NCBI GenBank assembly: GCA_039621445.1
Contig: CP154955.1
Location: 760,558 to 824,557 of the forward strand
Length of the DNA: 64,000 bases
DNA from: Euglena gracilis
Lineage: Eukaryota > Euglenida > Euglenophyceae > Euglenales
Reading direction: 5' to 3'
Shown here: positions 9,545 to 20,319 of the stretch, piece after piece
Position numbering within the stretch: position 1 is the stretch's first letter
Layout of the letters: each line of letters begins with the position of its first letter
Made by a program: the position numbers and the translations under genes
Notes under the pieces: model-generated
Database searches by the model: none
What the model was told of the DNA's origin: nothing
The model's input: the letters and a program-made list of their open reading frames with translations, nothing else

Positions 9545-9890
9545 ACCAACGCCGCGGAGCGCAGCCGCTTCAAGGTGCCTGTCGCCGCCCTGCAAGTGGG
9601 GCGGCTAGGGTCCTCGATGTGGACCCCGCAGGAGCCGAGACCCCAGTGGCTGTGGTGCTGACCGCCGCCTTCTGGGTGGAGGGGTAATTTGAGGAGCTGC
9701 GGGCGTCCTTCGCCCACCCGGCCGTGGAGGCGGAGGTCCGGTCCAAGGAGGGTGGGGCCTGCAGGAGGTGGTGGCGGCCAGGCCAGCGGGAGAAAAGAAG
9801 GCGGTGTGGTGCCTCCTGTACAAGTCCGGTGGGGTGTGCCAGTGGAGGCACTGGGGGCCGCGGTGGGCCTTGTCATCGTGGAGGTCACCC
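9545..9890 (+). CDS. Exon 4 of ParB-like gene, frame-disrupted
   Basis: Coding sequence is readable only by changing frame. RFKVPVAALQVG (about 9565-9600) gives way to VLDVDPAGAETPVAVVLTAA and FWVEG, then TAA at about 9687, then FEELRASFAHPAVEAEVRSK. A third frame holds EKKAVWCLLYKSGGVCQW (about 9790-9845). GC3-rich composition throughout indicates a real exon that has decayed or been mis-assembled. Confidence 0.5.
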
Positions 9891-10164
9891 ACAGCACGGG
9901 CTCAAGATTCTGCTCAGATCACTCTCTGGATGTTTTTTTTATTCAATGCTCATTTCTCTTTTTATTTGAGCATTTGCGCGCACCAAAAAATTTAAACAGC
10001 AATAACGTTCCGGAAATGGCCTTTTACACTGCACGTTTGTTTCATTTTCAGTGACCTTGTTTGTTTGATGCGCACACTTGCGCAAAAGATACTGTGCGCG
10101 CACTTGCGCAAGTGTAACGACTCTTTGCAGAATGAACGGAATCCTGCCGCCTCCTGTCCTAGCA

Positions 10165-10397
10165 GGTCAAGCGTCTGGCTGGCATTGTTCCCTATTGTTC
10201 TCCTGGCTGGCATTGCCACCTACGGTGGGGCGGGGGCGGTGGCGGCCATGGAGACGGCGGTGAGACGGCTGGCACTGGGGCGGGAGACGGCCATGGTGGA
10301 CGCCTGGCTGTGGCAGGGCGGCCTGGGCGTGGCCCGCAAGTTCGACAAGCGGTCCATGGTGGTGCTCTTCGGACCGGGAGACGTGGGGCGGACAAAG
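10165..10397 (+). CDS. Exon 5 of ParB-like gene
   Basis: Reads LLAGIATYGGAGAVAAMETA, VRRLALGRETAMVDAWLWQG, then VARKFDKRSMVVLFGPGDVG and RTK, with donor AAAG/GTGTGG at 10398 (phase 0). A GATYGGAGA-like Gly/Ala helix may be membrane-seeking. The left boundary is uncertain, because TCTGGCTGGCATTG is nearly duplicated there. Confidence 0.65.
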
Positions 10398-10577
10398 GTG
10401 TGGGCACTCACATTTTTGTCTTATGGTTGTACTTGGTATTTCACACTTCCTGTGCTGGAAGGTCCTGGGTGTTCAGCAGTTTGTGTGAATGCAAGCGAGT
10501 CAAAATATTTGTGCAATTGCGCCCAAATTCTTAGCAAATACAGACTTTTTCTATCTGTTATGTCCACTCCCTCGTAG

Positions 10578-13500
10578 GTGCTGCCCAAGGAGGAGTGGGA
10601 CGTGGAGTCCAGCTGCGGCGAGGGGCACTGGCTCTGCATGGAGTGGCTGTGGCGCAGGGTGGTCCGTTGGATGGAGGCGGCCAACGCCATGGTGATTTAG
10701 ACCACCGACGCGGCGGTGGCGGCCCGGGTGGCGGCCTGGGCTGCCAAGCCGCCCGAGGTGCTGGTGGTGGTGCAGGACTCCGCCAGCAGCCTGGAGGACG
10801 TCGCCCAGAGTGTGGGCAACACGGTGACCCTGCCCCGGCCCATCACCTCCGCCATGCTGCCGCTGCCAAGCACCTATAGTCAAGCCCAAAAATTTCCCCA
10901 TTTTAGGCCATTTTAGGCCATTTTAGGCCATTTTAGGCCATTTAAGGCCATTTTAGGCCATTTTAGGCCATTTTAAGGTATAGGTGGGGGTTCTGAGAAT
11001 CATAATTTTGCGTCATTTTTGTCCCGAAAACTGCGCCATAACGTGTGCAAACCTTCTCTTTCTCAGTAATACAGTGAGTGGACAGGGTTATTGACACCAT
11101 TTGGACAACATTGCTGCAACTTTTGGACAAAATTATTGAAAGTTTTGGACAAAAATATTGAAACTCAGAAAAAAAATAAGCAGATGGAAACTGAGGAAAT
11201 CCTCAAACCTTGTATTGTGTTCAAAGTGTAATCCCATGCGTCCTCCGCCCCCTGGGGATATCCAGGGAGCCCCCCCCCAACTGCCAAAAAAATTGGTAGC
11301 TTCAATAACTTTGCCCAAAAGTTTCAATAAAAATTCAGCTACCAAAAGAAGGTTGGCGGCCGTGGATTTGGGGACTAACACTATTATTAGCTGGGATAAA
11401 AAGTGGGCCTTGTGGGGCTGCGCTCCTCCACCAAACCCACAAAAGTCACCGAAAGTAATTACCTGAATAGCTTCAGTTGTTCACAAAAAAAACTTGTTGT
11501 GCGGCAGAATTTTTCCCATTTTAGGCCATTTTAGGCCATTTTAGGCCATTTTAGGCCATTTTAGGCCATTTTAGGGACCCCCACCTATAGGGGGTCAAAA
11601 AGTCATTTTAGGCCATTTTAGGCCATTTTAGGCCATTTTAGGCCATTTTAGGCCATTTTAGCTATAGGTGCTTGGCCGCTGCTCCTGACTGCGCTGGAGG
11701 CGGGGGACCCGCTCTGGGTTCCCCTGCAGAACGCCGCCCTGCAGGACAAGCTCCGCCTGGCCGCTGAGGATCAGGCATTATTTTTTTTGCCTTAAAAAAC
11801 CTTAAAAAACCTTAAAAGTTTTGTTGCCAAAATGCCTTAAAAAAACCTTAAAAAACCTTAAAAAACCTTAAAAAAATCACCCCGGGGAAATTTTTCTTCC
11901 CTGTGATGACCTTAAAAAACCTTAAATATTCTCCCTGAGAAAAATTTTTCTTGCACCAAACAAATAATCCCCTCAACAGTGGGGTTTAACAGTTCATGAG
12001 CTGTTCTCCGTGTGTCAGGGTAAAGGGTCCCAGAAATTTCGTAAAATTTGCGCATTTGCGCAAATGCGCAAATTTTACGAAATTTCAAAGAAAAAACCCC
12101 TTAAGTGTGAATCCGGCCGCCTAAGTAAAATTAAGTGCCAATCCTCCCAGAATCCGGTGGCGGTTGCCTGGAAAAACCTCGTGTTTCCCCGGCGTGGCGG
12201 GACCAAAAATTCTAAAAGTGGGACTCACTCTCCACAAATTATGCACAACAACTGGTGTGTTTTACGTTTTTCAGGGGAAAAATGATGGAGAAAACCAGAA
12301 AATGGACTCCGGCCCGGCACATCTCGGGTATTTCAGGTGCCAAATTTCATCTTCTTGTAACGCAGTGCCATTGCAGAAAAATGTCCAATAGTCACAGGTC
12401 TATGCACGTCATCAATTAAGTTCGCTTATCTGCCAAACGGATGAGGCCAAAACAACTTCAACTGAACATTACACACTACCTCTCTAATGCCAGAAACCTT
12501 GGCAAACAATCCGGTTTTCATATTGTTTGTTCACAACCGCTTCTGCATTGACTGGCTTTATGCAGGGTTAAAAACACCAAAAACCTTCTACCCCAGCACA
12601 TCCCACCATGTGCACAGGCGAAATGGCGGAATCACAAATGCCTAAGAACGTTAGAAATACAATTTCTGGCAACCACGGAACATTGCCGACCCAGAACTCG
12701 AAACCATCCATTTTTTTCCCATTGCAATTACTTTAAATTTCTGACCCTATTCAAGACATTTGCTTGCCTGTTGACAATAACTCTCCTCATGGACCGCCCT
12801 GATCCCCATGCTTCGCCCCAGGCTTCTTCCTTGCGCGTTCCGAATCCACTGAAGAGTCTGAAGCCATCGAGCCATCTTCGGGGTCTGACATTTTAGCTGA
12901 GGAAAAAAATGCCTTAAAAAACCTTATTTTTTTTTTAAAATCCTCAAAATGCCTTAAAAAACCTGAAAAAACCTGAAAAAACGCCTTAATTTTTTTGAGA
13001 AATCCCGCCTTAAAAAAATAATGCCTGCTGAGGAGGCGGGGCGAAGGAGTCTGAGGAGCGGCGCCGCCAGACCAAGCTGTGGCAGGAGGAACGGCGCCTG
13101 CAGAAGCTGGAGCAGCGCCAGAAGGAGGGGGGTGGCAAGAAGAAGAAGAAGCGTCGGAAGAAGGAGGAGGAGAAGAAGCCCAACAGGCCCCCACCCCCCA
13201 AGGCCAGACGGGAGGACGCCAGGGAGGTGGACAGCCTGGAGGAGGGCAGTGGCGTGGAGATGACCGCCCCCGGCTGGGAGACCCCGGAGCTGACCCCACC
13301 CGCCAGCCAGCCTGAGGAGGCCAGCCCCGTCCTCGTGCCGCCCCCGGCGGCCCAGCCCAGCCGTCATCCAGAGGTGGACAGCAGCAGCAGCGACACCTCC
13401 GACACCTCCTCACTGATCGCCAGTAAAGCTCCCGCTATCCCACCAGCGGATGCAGAGGGAGAGGAGGAAGAGGAGGAGGACACCATCGAGGAGATCACCC

Positions 13501-13986
13501 CGGGGTTCAGGAAGCCGGAGCCGCCGAAGGGGAAGGAGAAGAAGGGGGAGGAGAAGAAGGGGGAGGAGAAGAAGGGGGAGGAGAAGAAGGGGGAGGAGAA
13601 GAAGGTGGAGGGCAAGGGCAAAGGCAAGGAGGACACCGGGTGGAAGGGGGCTGATCCGTCTGCCCGGGCCGGGGGAGGACCTCAAGGGCCCGAAGTCCTA
13701 CCACCTCCTCAACCCGAAGAGGTACCCGGTGATGAAGCCGGTGATCGACGCGGCCATCGCCAGGGTGGCGGCTGAGGCGGTGGCAGTGGTGGCGCCTGCC
13801 CCGGAGGAGGCCGAGTCCAAAGAGGAGGAGTCCGAGCCGGAGGCGCCCCCGGCACCGCCACCTCCATGACCAGCCCTGGCAGCTGCCCCCCGGAGCACCG
13901 TCCGTCGTGGGCTGCTGAAGCCCGGCGGGAAGCCAGCGGCCGCCTCAGAGAGCCTTGCCAAGCGGCTCTGCAAGCACAAGAAGTGA
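10578..13986 (+). CDS. Exon 6 of ParB-like gene, split by E2 and E3
   Basis: After a CTCGTAG acceptor: VLPKEEWDVESSCGEGHWLC, MEWLWRRVVRWMEAANAMVI, in-frame TAG at 10698, then AWAAKPPEVLVVVQDSASSL up to E2. Between E2 and E3 (11683-11770) it reads LTALEAGDPLWVPLQNAALQ and DKLRLAAE. After E3: KESEERRRQTKLWQEERRLQ (coiled coil), a Lys-rich stretch, an acidic Ser/Glu region, a GEEKK repeat (15-bp units, about 13540-13605), then SYHLLNPKRYPVMKPVIDAA. A TGA at 13867 interrupts, yet the same frame continues to LAKRLCKHKK and TGA at 13984. A GTGAGA overlaps that final stop, so another intron and more exons downstream are possible. Confidence 0.7.
10867..11674. mobile_element. E2: MITE in exon 6 with perfect 8-bp target duplication
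   Basis: 808 bp. Inverted ends are CAAGCACCTATAG (10867-10879) and CTATAGGTGCTTG (11662-11674). The perfect duplication is GCCGCTGC at 10859-10866 and 11675-11682. Tandem CCATTTTAGG units fill 10893-10977, 11516-11575 and 11605-11660, all in the same orientation, and CACCTATAG-like blocks recur internally. No coding capacity, so non-autonomous. Element plus one target copy is 816 bp, a multiple of three, and removal rejoins TSAMLPL with LLTALEAG in frame. Confidence 0.9.
11771..13026. mobile_element. E3: MITE in exon 6 with CAGGCATTATT ends
   Basis: Inverted ends are CAGGCATTATTTTTTT (11772-11787) and AAAAAAATAATGCCTG (13012-13027), 16 bp and perfect. Direct repeats GCTGAGGA lie at 11763-11770 and 13027-13034; the last G of the right end doubles as the first base of its target copy. 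CCTTAAAAAA units are repeated near both ends in the same orientation (11790-11935 and 12912-13018). The core is unique and non-coding. Removing 1263 bp (11772-13034) keeps the downstream KESEERRRQ frame; removing 1264 bp needs one extra base. Confidence 0.85.
12033..12086. repeat. 54-bp perfect palindrome inside E3
   Basis: The left half begins GAAATTTCGTAAAATTTG and ends CGCATTTGC; the right half is its exact complement with no spacer. The centre is TTTGCGCAAA-like, the same core as in the gene's introns. It could form a cruciform or a long RNA hairpin. Confidence 0.95.
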
Positions 13987-13989
13987 GAC

Positions 13990-15710
13990 CGGCTGTGGGC
14001 CTGTCTCCTCAGTTTTCTTTTTTTTGTTTGCCACTTCCCCTCTTCATTCTGTCCCTATCATCTTTTGTAATAAAATGTGTTGATGCGCGCATGTGCGCAA
14101 ATATTACATCCTCTCAATCCCCTCTCGGCCATGACATGTCCCCTCTCAGAATTTTTGTTCCAAATAAAAAAAATTATGTTTGTGTTGGTGCGCGCAATTG
14201 TGCAAGTAAAATGCACTTTTTTTTCTTCTGATTTGGATGCCGGCTGGAGACAGTGCCCCGCTGACGTGGTGTCCGTGTGCACCACCCCCGCCGACCACCC
14301 CCGCCGACGTCATCACCATCCCCTCTACCCTGCCGGGGGGTGGACTGGATGTGTTTTTTTTGGGTTGGTGTGGCTTTGCACAACCCCTCTCATGGATGCA
14401 ACCCCCTCTTGTGCCCTGCTGTCCCTCTCACCCGTGTCAAAAAAAAACATATCCCTCCACTGACAACCAGCGCGGCGGAGTGCGGGGCGGCACACCCCCT
14501 TTTCCTGTTCAGCCAGGCCGGGCGACAAACATATTCCGCCCGCCGGGGGTTTGTTTGTTTTTTCTTTCTTTCGCGGTATTGGTTTGTGTGCATGCAACCC
14601 AGGACTCTGGATGTTTTGTTTTTGTGAGGCGAAAAAACTGATGATTGATGTTGGTGCGCGAATTGCGCAAATAAAACTCCGAATGTGTGTGAGCCAGGAC
14701 AGGAGAGGGGAGAAACAGGCGTTGAAAAGAGAGGGGGGTGAAAAGTCCGGGTGTAAACCAAACCCCCACTGACACAGCCTGTGGGTGTCTCACCCCGCCG
14801 CCCTGCCCGCCGCACACCACCCCTGCACACCTCTGCACCCTTCGCACCTCAATCTCCTGGACCTTCCCTCCCCCTACCCCTGGCACACCAGACTCATCAA
14901 CCCGCACCCTCCTCAAAGCCCTGTCACCCAGTCCCCTGCTTTTCTTCCAAATCCCAAAAATCCAAGTCCCAAGGGTAAAAGTAGTCACACACACCGCGAC
15001 GCACCGGGAGGGAACACGCTGCCGGCGGCACCACTTTCCCAAAAATAAGGCTCCGCGCACTCAAGGTGGCGGGCAGGGTCCCGGTCCCCAGGTGCTTTTT
15101 TTTTTATTATACTTTTTTTCACTTTGGGCGGGGAAGGTCCCGGGGGTTGGGGGCCACAGAGTCCGCTAGGACACCCCTCAAAAACACCGTTTTTGGCCAA
15201 AGTCCCGGGGGTCGCTCCGCCAAAACCAAGAAATCGCTTCGTTTTTGCCCTTGCTTGCCGGCGTGCTTCTTCGTCCCCCTGACCTTTACAGCCGGAATCA
15301 AAAAATCCGGGGATTTGCGTATATGCGCAAATAAAAAGTAACAAGCTTAAAGGCGAATCCGGCTGCCTAAGATGCACTTTCGGAGTAAGAAGAATGTGAC
15401 GACACCCATTACTGTAGCTCACACCCCCAACCGGAAGGACTGACCGAGAATGCCAGAATTATGCAAATTCGCTTCTTTAATCTGGCCTTCATGACTCACA
15501 CCAGTGGTCCAGCCAGCCGGCTGGTCCCTTTGGGGTTGGAAATGTTCCAGTGGGCTGCTGCCCAACTTGCCTGGAAGGAGGACCACTCACATTGTGAAGA
15601 AAACCCAGTGTTGGAAGTTGTAAACAAGTTGAGATTCACCATTAAATGTAATTAGCGGGTTGAAATCTTCGTCGCCGTGACCTGCAGTTATTTGTGGTTG
15701 AAAAATACCT
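13990..15710. other. Downstream of the ParB-like gene: intron-like sequence
   Basis: The style is the same as the gene's introns: TGGTGCGCG...TTGCGCAA(A/G)TAAAA motifs at about 14078, 14186, 14655 and 15310, and CCCCTCTC tracts. GC-rich patches at about 14250-14340 and 14760-15060 might be further exons, but no single frame is convincing. The spacing suggests the transcription unit may extend to about 15.4 kb. Confidence 0.35.
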
Positions 15711-15718
15711 GCATGAAT

Positions 15719-16475
15719 CAGGGATTTGTGCTTATCCTTTTTTGGGGGGTCAAATTCTTATCCGTAGTTATCCGTAGTTATCCGTAGTTATCCGTAGTTA
15801 TCCGTAGTTATCCTTATTTGCTAAAATACCCTTCCTGGCAGGGGATATCCATCTAGAAATGGCTGCAATTGAAAGGATGAAGAGAGTTGATCATCATAAA
15901 CCTCAGGAATGCCTTAAAATTCGTGAAATATGACAATCTAAACAGAAAACGACAAGCATCCAAGACAGATGGAAACGACAATGTCCAGTGTGGGTTTTTT
16001 AATCTTTCATCCACCATTCTTCACAAGCACCGTTGCAGAACATGCCAACGGCTGCCTGCCGGAGGTTAGACGACATCTTCTGTCGGTTTTTAACATCAAT
16101 GACACCGGCCAAACTGAAAGAAGCCCATCTCTTTATAGGATGCACGCCGCCAAATGGAAAATTGTTGCGAAAAAAAAGCTGAAGAAAAGGGCTGCTTGAA
16201 AAACCGTTCAATCACTACACTAGAGACAGGAAAACAGACATAAAGAAAAACAGCCTCAGAAAGGGGGGGTCACGTTGAGCCCAGAAAGGCCCAATGTCTC
16301 TGTGGCTATGAACAGAACAACGTAGTTATCCGTAGTTATCCTTATTTGGACATTTTGGCTCATCCGTAGTTATCCGTAGTTATCCGTTTTTATCCGTATT
16401 TGGGGGTTTCGGGCTTATCCGTAGTTATCCGCAGTTATCCGTAGTTATCCATTTCAGGATAAGCACAAATCCCTG
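15719..16475. mobile_element. E4: MITE with TTATCCGTAG arrays
   Basis: 757 bp. Perfect 19-bp inverted ends CAGGGATTTGTGCTTATCC (15719-15737) and its complement (16457-16475). Flanking CATGAAT (15712-15718 and 16476-16482) is a 7-bp duplication; it extends to 8 bp, GCATGAAT, if the terminal G is shared. Tandem TTATCCGTAG units sit at 15766-15815 and 16322-16450 in the same orientation. No ORF of note. Diverged relatives occur at 33745-33835 and 41080-41510. Confidence 0.9.
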
Positions 16476-16753
16476 CATGAATGCAACGCAACCTCTCAAA
16501 CTTCCGCGACCAACAATAATGCCGCGAACCCAATTTTGGCTGGTGTACCCGGATGCCTGAGGCCTCCTTCCATTCTTCACAGTCGGGAATCCTCGTCAAC
16601 CATGCCAGGTGCTATCGCCATAATCATCCAGAGATATACACACGTACGTGGGGTTTTTGGGCTTCTCAGGAGTTTCAGGACAAAAGCACATCCCTGAAAC
16701 AAAGCAAACGACCTGCCAGGCTCCAACCACCACATGTGCGCGGCTCTGGGAAC

Positions 16754-17040
16754 AAAGATGGATATTGGATATCGGCCCATATCGGCCTTATTGACGATCC
16801 TGAATTTATCGGGTCCCAAAAAAATAGTGATGGTGAAACATCAGCTTCATTGGGGGGGTAACATACTTTTTTGTTGTTTTTGGGGGCGATTTTGGGTTTC
16901 TCCAAATCACAAAAATGAGGATATCGGGGTACAAAATGATCATATCGGCTTTATCGACTTTTATCGAGGATATCGGGGGGGGGTCAATCTGTCCTAATTT
17001 ATCGGGACCCCCCTAAACCCACTATCAATATCCATCCTTG
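16754..17040. mobile_element. E5: short MITE with ATATCGG units
   Basis: 287 bp. Ends AAAGATGGATATTG (left) and CAATATCCATCCTTG (right) are inverted with one difference. The perfect 8-bp duplication is CTGGGAAC at 16746-16753 and 17041-17048. ATATCGGCC/TTTATCG-type units are repeated near both ends in the same orientation. Non-coding. Confidence 0.8.
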
Positions 17041-17049
17041 CTGGGAACC

Positions 17050-20000
17050 CAGAAATACTCCCGAGCAGGACTCTGGCCAGGTCTTGGGCATGAGTGTCTC
17101 CAAGCAAACTCAACGCCGGTGAGCAGGTCGTCGCTGAGTGACCCACCCTCGCGGGGGGGGTCCAGGTCAGAGACTGGGAGATTTGGACTGGCTGGGAAAA
17201 GGCTGCTGGCTGACCCTCCCCCCCCCCCCCGCTCCATGGGCCCCCTGGCTGTGGAGTCAAACTGGGTACCAAAAAATCAAAGCTGCAAACAAAAGCCCCA
17301 GAGTTTGACCCAGGATTTGCCCTGGCCAGCCCTTTTCTGATCCGTTTTTTCCCATTTTGGCCCATTTTTTTTTTGCACTGACAAAAGCCAAAAATCCGAT
17401 ACCTTCCAGCCGCCCAATCAAAAAAAAAAAAATAATGAACAAAGCTTGTTGATGGGGGGCCTGAGGCTGGAAAAAAGCCTCTGGCTGGAAAAGAGGCTGC
17501 CCCCCGGGGAGATGAGGTGAAATTTTCTCAAGCCTTCTGGGGAGAGAGAGGATAAGAGGGACGATACAACACACAACTTCGTGCCTTTCATAAATTGTGA
17601 AATAAAAACTATGGCATGCTGCAGAAACGTCAGAAGCGAAAGCAGCAAAAAAGATTGATGGAGTCAGCAGAGTTCAACATGGTATGTTTGTCAGAGCTGG
17701 TGCAAAAAGAAGGTGAGGAGGGAAACAAGCCTACGGCTTTGCATAGTTCAATTAATGAAGGCGTGCTGTTTGCAGTCAGTTGCCGCAAAAGAAAGCAGAA
17801 GAACCCATTCTATTACTTTTTGAAGAAATATTCAGTCACTTCCATCCCCCCGGGGGGTTGGTCACTCCTGCCACTCTGCACAAAATGATGCAAAACCAAT
17901 GGGTGTTGGCCAATTTTACAGAAAATTTCTAGCTTGGGGCATTACGTTCCCAAAACACAAAAAACGACTCACATACACACAGCACCAAGGGGCGAAAGAA
18001 AAGAACACCAGAGAGGCAAAGGGTGGGAGGGGATGCACAGCACTCAAGCGGTGGCACAGAAAGAACGAGGGGGGAGGGTCAGAGACCGCAAATGCTACTG
18101 CACTTTGGGATACGGACAGGCCTCTTAATTTGAAAGCAAACCCAATGTGGTATTTGGAGTGCGGACTGAGTGGGAACCAGGCAGAGAACTGGGGGAGGAG
18201 GCAATAGCCACAAAATAGCAGCCGGCGCACAGCGCCAGAGGAAGCTTATTTCCAGTTGGGACCCAGCCCCCCGCTTGCCCAGGGTTTACATAGTGAGGGA
18301 ATGGGTGTTAAACATGTTTTTTTTGACTGATTTGTTTTTTTTAAAAAAACCCAAAAATGTCGAAATGGGGCATTTTTTCTATGTTTTGGGGCTAAAAATG
18401 AGAAAGAAATTTCCACTGGCCAGTCCTGCTTGAAATGAAACCAAGAGGAGACAGTCCTCCAAGAAAATTACAGAAACACACGGGGCAGAAATCTTTCTTT
18501 TTCGTTGTGTTGTGGCGAAAAAAAATAGCTTTCACTGCTTCCAAAACTGGCTTTCTGTCATGATAGGATCCTGGCCTTCACTACCCAGGTTTGGGTTGTG
18601 TGGGAACTGTACACTGTCAAAGGTAGGTAGGCCAACCTATCAGTCAACAATTTCCCTATATATGGTACCTCCACTAAGGTGACAATCTAGACGGTCCAAA
18701 CGGGGAGGGTTTGGGTGCACTTTCTGTGTAGATCAGGCATATAATGACATATGATCTAGACGGTCCAAACTCCTCCTGTTCACTGGGTAAGCGTTCATTG
18801 AGGAACATAAGGGGGAGGTGCAGATACGTCCCTTCCCTCCTGTTTAAGAACCGGAAAACACGGGTAAGAACTTTTTTTTGCCAAAGAATGGGTAAGGACC
18901 AGAGGGCGGTGCTTGGAAAAGAGGACAATGTCATAAAGAAATGCGGCATTTCGAGCCGAAAATTGAAAATTTACTTCATGTTGGGGGTCCATTGTTCGAC
19001 TTTAGGAGGCAAAACTCAACAACAATGGGTTTTTAATTGGAGGCATTCATTTTAATTGGGTAAACAGATTGATTGCTGTCTACTGTTGATGAGTTTTGAC
19101 ACGCTGAAGGTGTCTGACTGGCGTCGCATGAGTTTGAGAAAATGGAGAAACACTTCCGCATCCCAAGAAATCCAGGAAGATGCCAAAAAATAAACTCGCT
19201 TCAACCGATGCCAAAACTGAGAAATAAAAGACGCGTTTTGTCATTTCCACCAATCCTGGGGGGGAGCGAGTTTCCACTCCTCCCTCCAACCAAAGAAACC
19301 GGTTCCTGCTTCCCCTGCCACACCACCCAGAACCGTCTGAAATTCTAAATTTTGTATTCTCCGCTTAATTGACCAACACGTAAAGTAGCTCCGGGGTCCG
19401 GCCGCTCCACGGAGGCCTGGGGGGGAGACCGCCGGGCCGCCCGCCGGTCTCGTCTCGGTGAGGCTGTCTCCTGCCGACGCCAGCCGCGGCCCCGGCCCGT
19501 CCCCAGCAATGAGTACGCACAGTGGCTGGAACGGGGGGCGGGGTGGGGGGGGGGCTGTTGGGGTTTGACACCCCCATGGGAGGTGCTGCCCCCAGCATGG
19601 CAAAAAAAATGTTATCGTTTGGATTTTTTATTGGATTTGTATTTGTATTTGGATTTGGATTTGCTTAAAATTCGTTTGGATGAATTTTTTTTGATAATAA
19701 CAGGCCTCATCCTTCCCCTAGGCGACTGTTGCACAGGCCGGCCGGTCCCGTCCTTCAAAGGCGACAATCTAGCACACATGGACGCACATGTTGTTGGAAC
19801 ACTTATGCCCTCTGGGGAAGGGATATGTGATTGCATGGTTGGAATCGTAAGAATCGTCAGAGGAGGAAATTATGCTTCCTGAGATTCAGGGTCAAAATCT
19901 GCATATTTTTTCTGCAACCAACCTACCCAGAAAACTGACAGGGTCTCTGGTAATCCCCCCTGGTGTTTAATGACCCCCCCCCTTGCCCAATGAACAGGGA

Positions 20001-20300
20001 GAGTTCGTCCAGCCCATTGCTTCAGGGGTCAGACTGACTGCTGTTTTGGAGTGACTGACTGGTTTTGGTTCCAGACTCCTCCCCTCCCGGGGGGGGGGGG
20101 GGAGGTCGGCCAGGATTGACCGAAGACGCCGGAAAATTTTTTGCGGTTTATCTATTTGTTTTGAGTCATTATGGCTCAAATGGCCAGAGCCCCTCCAGGG
20201 GGAAGTGGGTGACTGGCTGTTTCAAAAGTGATAGACTGGTGTTTTGAAAATAGAAGATGAGGTTTATTGTTAAATTGGTAGGCATCCCAATGCCCAATGA
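17050..20300. other. No confident gene; repeat fragments
   Basis: 17130-17570 has C/G-run hairpins with GGCTGGAAAA motifs shared with E6-type elements. 18340-18470 and 18860 contain poly-T and poly-A. 19370-19560 is GC-rich on both strands, but no frame is convincing. 19620-19690 is a TTTGGATT-type degenerate repeat. Several ORFs of 60-105 codons lack coding bias. Confidence 0.4.
18670..18790. repeat. GACAATCTAGACGGTCC repeat pair
   Basis: AAGGTGACAATCTAGACGGT (about 18677) and ATGATCTAGACGGTCCAAAC (about 18750) are followed by a TTCACTGGGTAAG...TTCATTGAGG block. The same motif and order recur at 48068-48120 and 48352-48420, so this is a dispersed family. Confidence 0.7.
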
Positions 20301-20319
20301 ATGTTCCCGGTCCAGACGA

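Larger units (their letters stand above)
8202..13986 (+). pseudogene. ParB-like domain protein gene, damaged, with two MITEs in its last exon
   Basis: Exons: 8202-8577, 8892-8987, about 9190-9369, about 9545-9890, about 10165-10397, and 10578-13986 (interrupted by E2 and E3). The first two exons together resemble the ParB/sulfiredoxin fold: a VLHVDYN strand, N..E..R.L..L..NPP, and a YMLVSGQHITSALKRW helix in place of the usual GQHR. Later parts are Ala-rich helices, a Glu/Lys/Arg coiled coil, an acidic Ser-rich stretch and a basic C-terminus. Damage: a frame slip at about 8440 in a G run, TAA at about 9687, TAG at 10698, a slip near 13038 (or an alternative splice), a slip near 13670 in a G run, and TGA at 13867. 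Nearly all slips are one base in G runs, so uncorrected assembly error is a real alternative to decay. Three different stop codons argue against simple recoding. Confidence 0.7.

Noticed and set aside
12787-13413. Minus-strand 208-codon ORF
   Set aside because: Shadow of the Glu/Lys-rich plus-strand exon; poor composition and crosses the E3 boundary.
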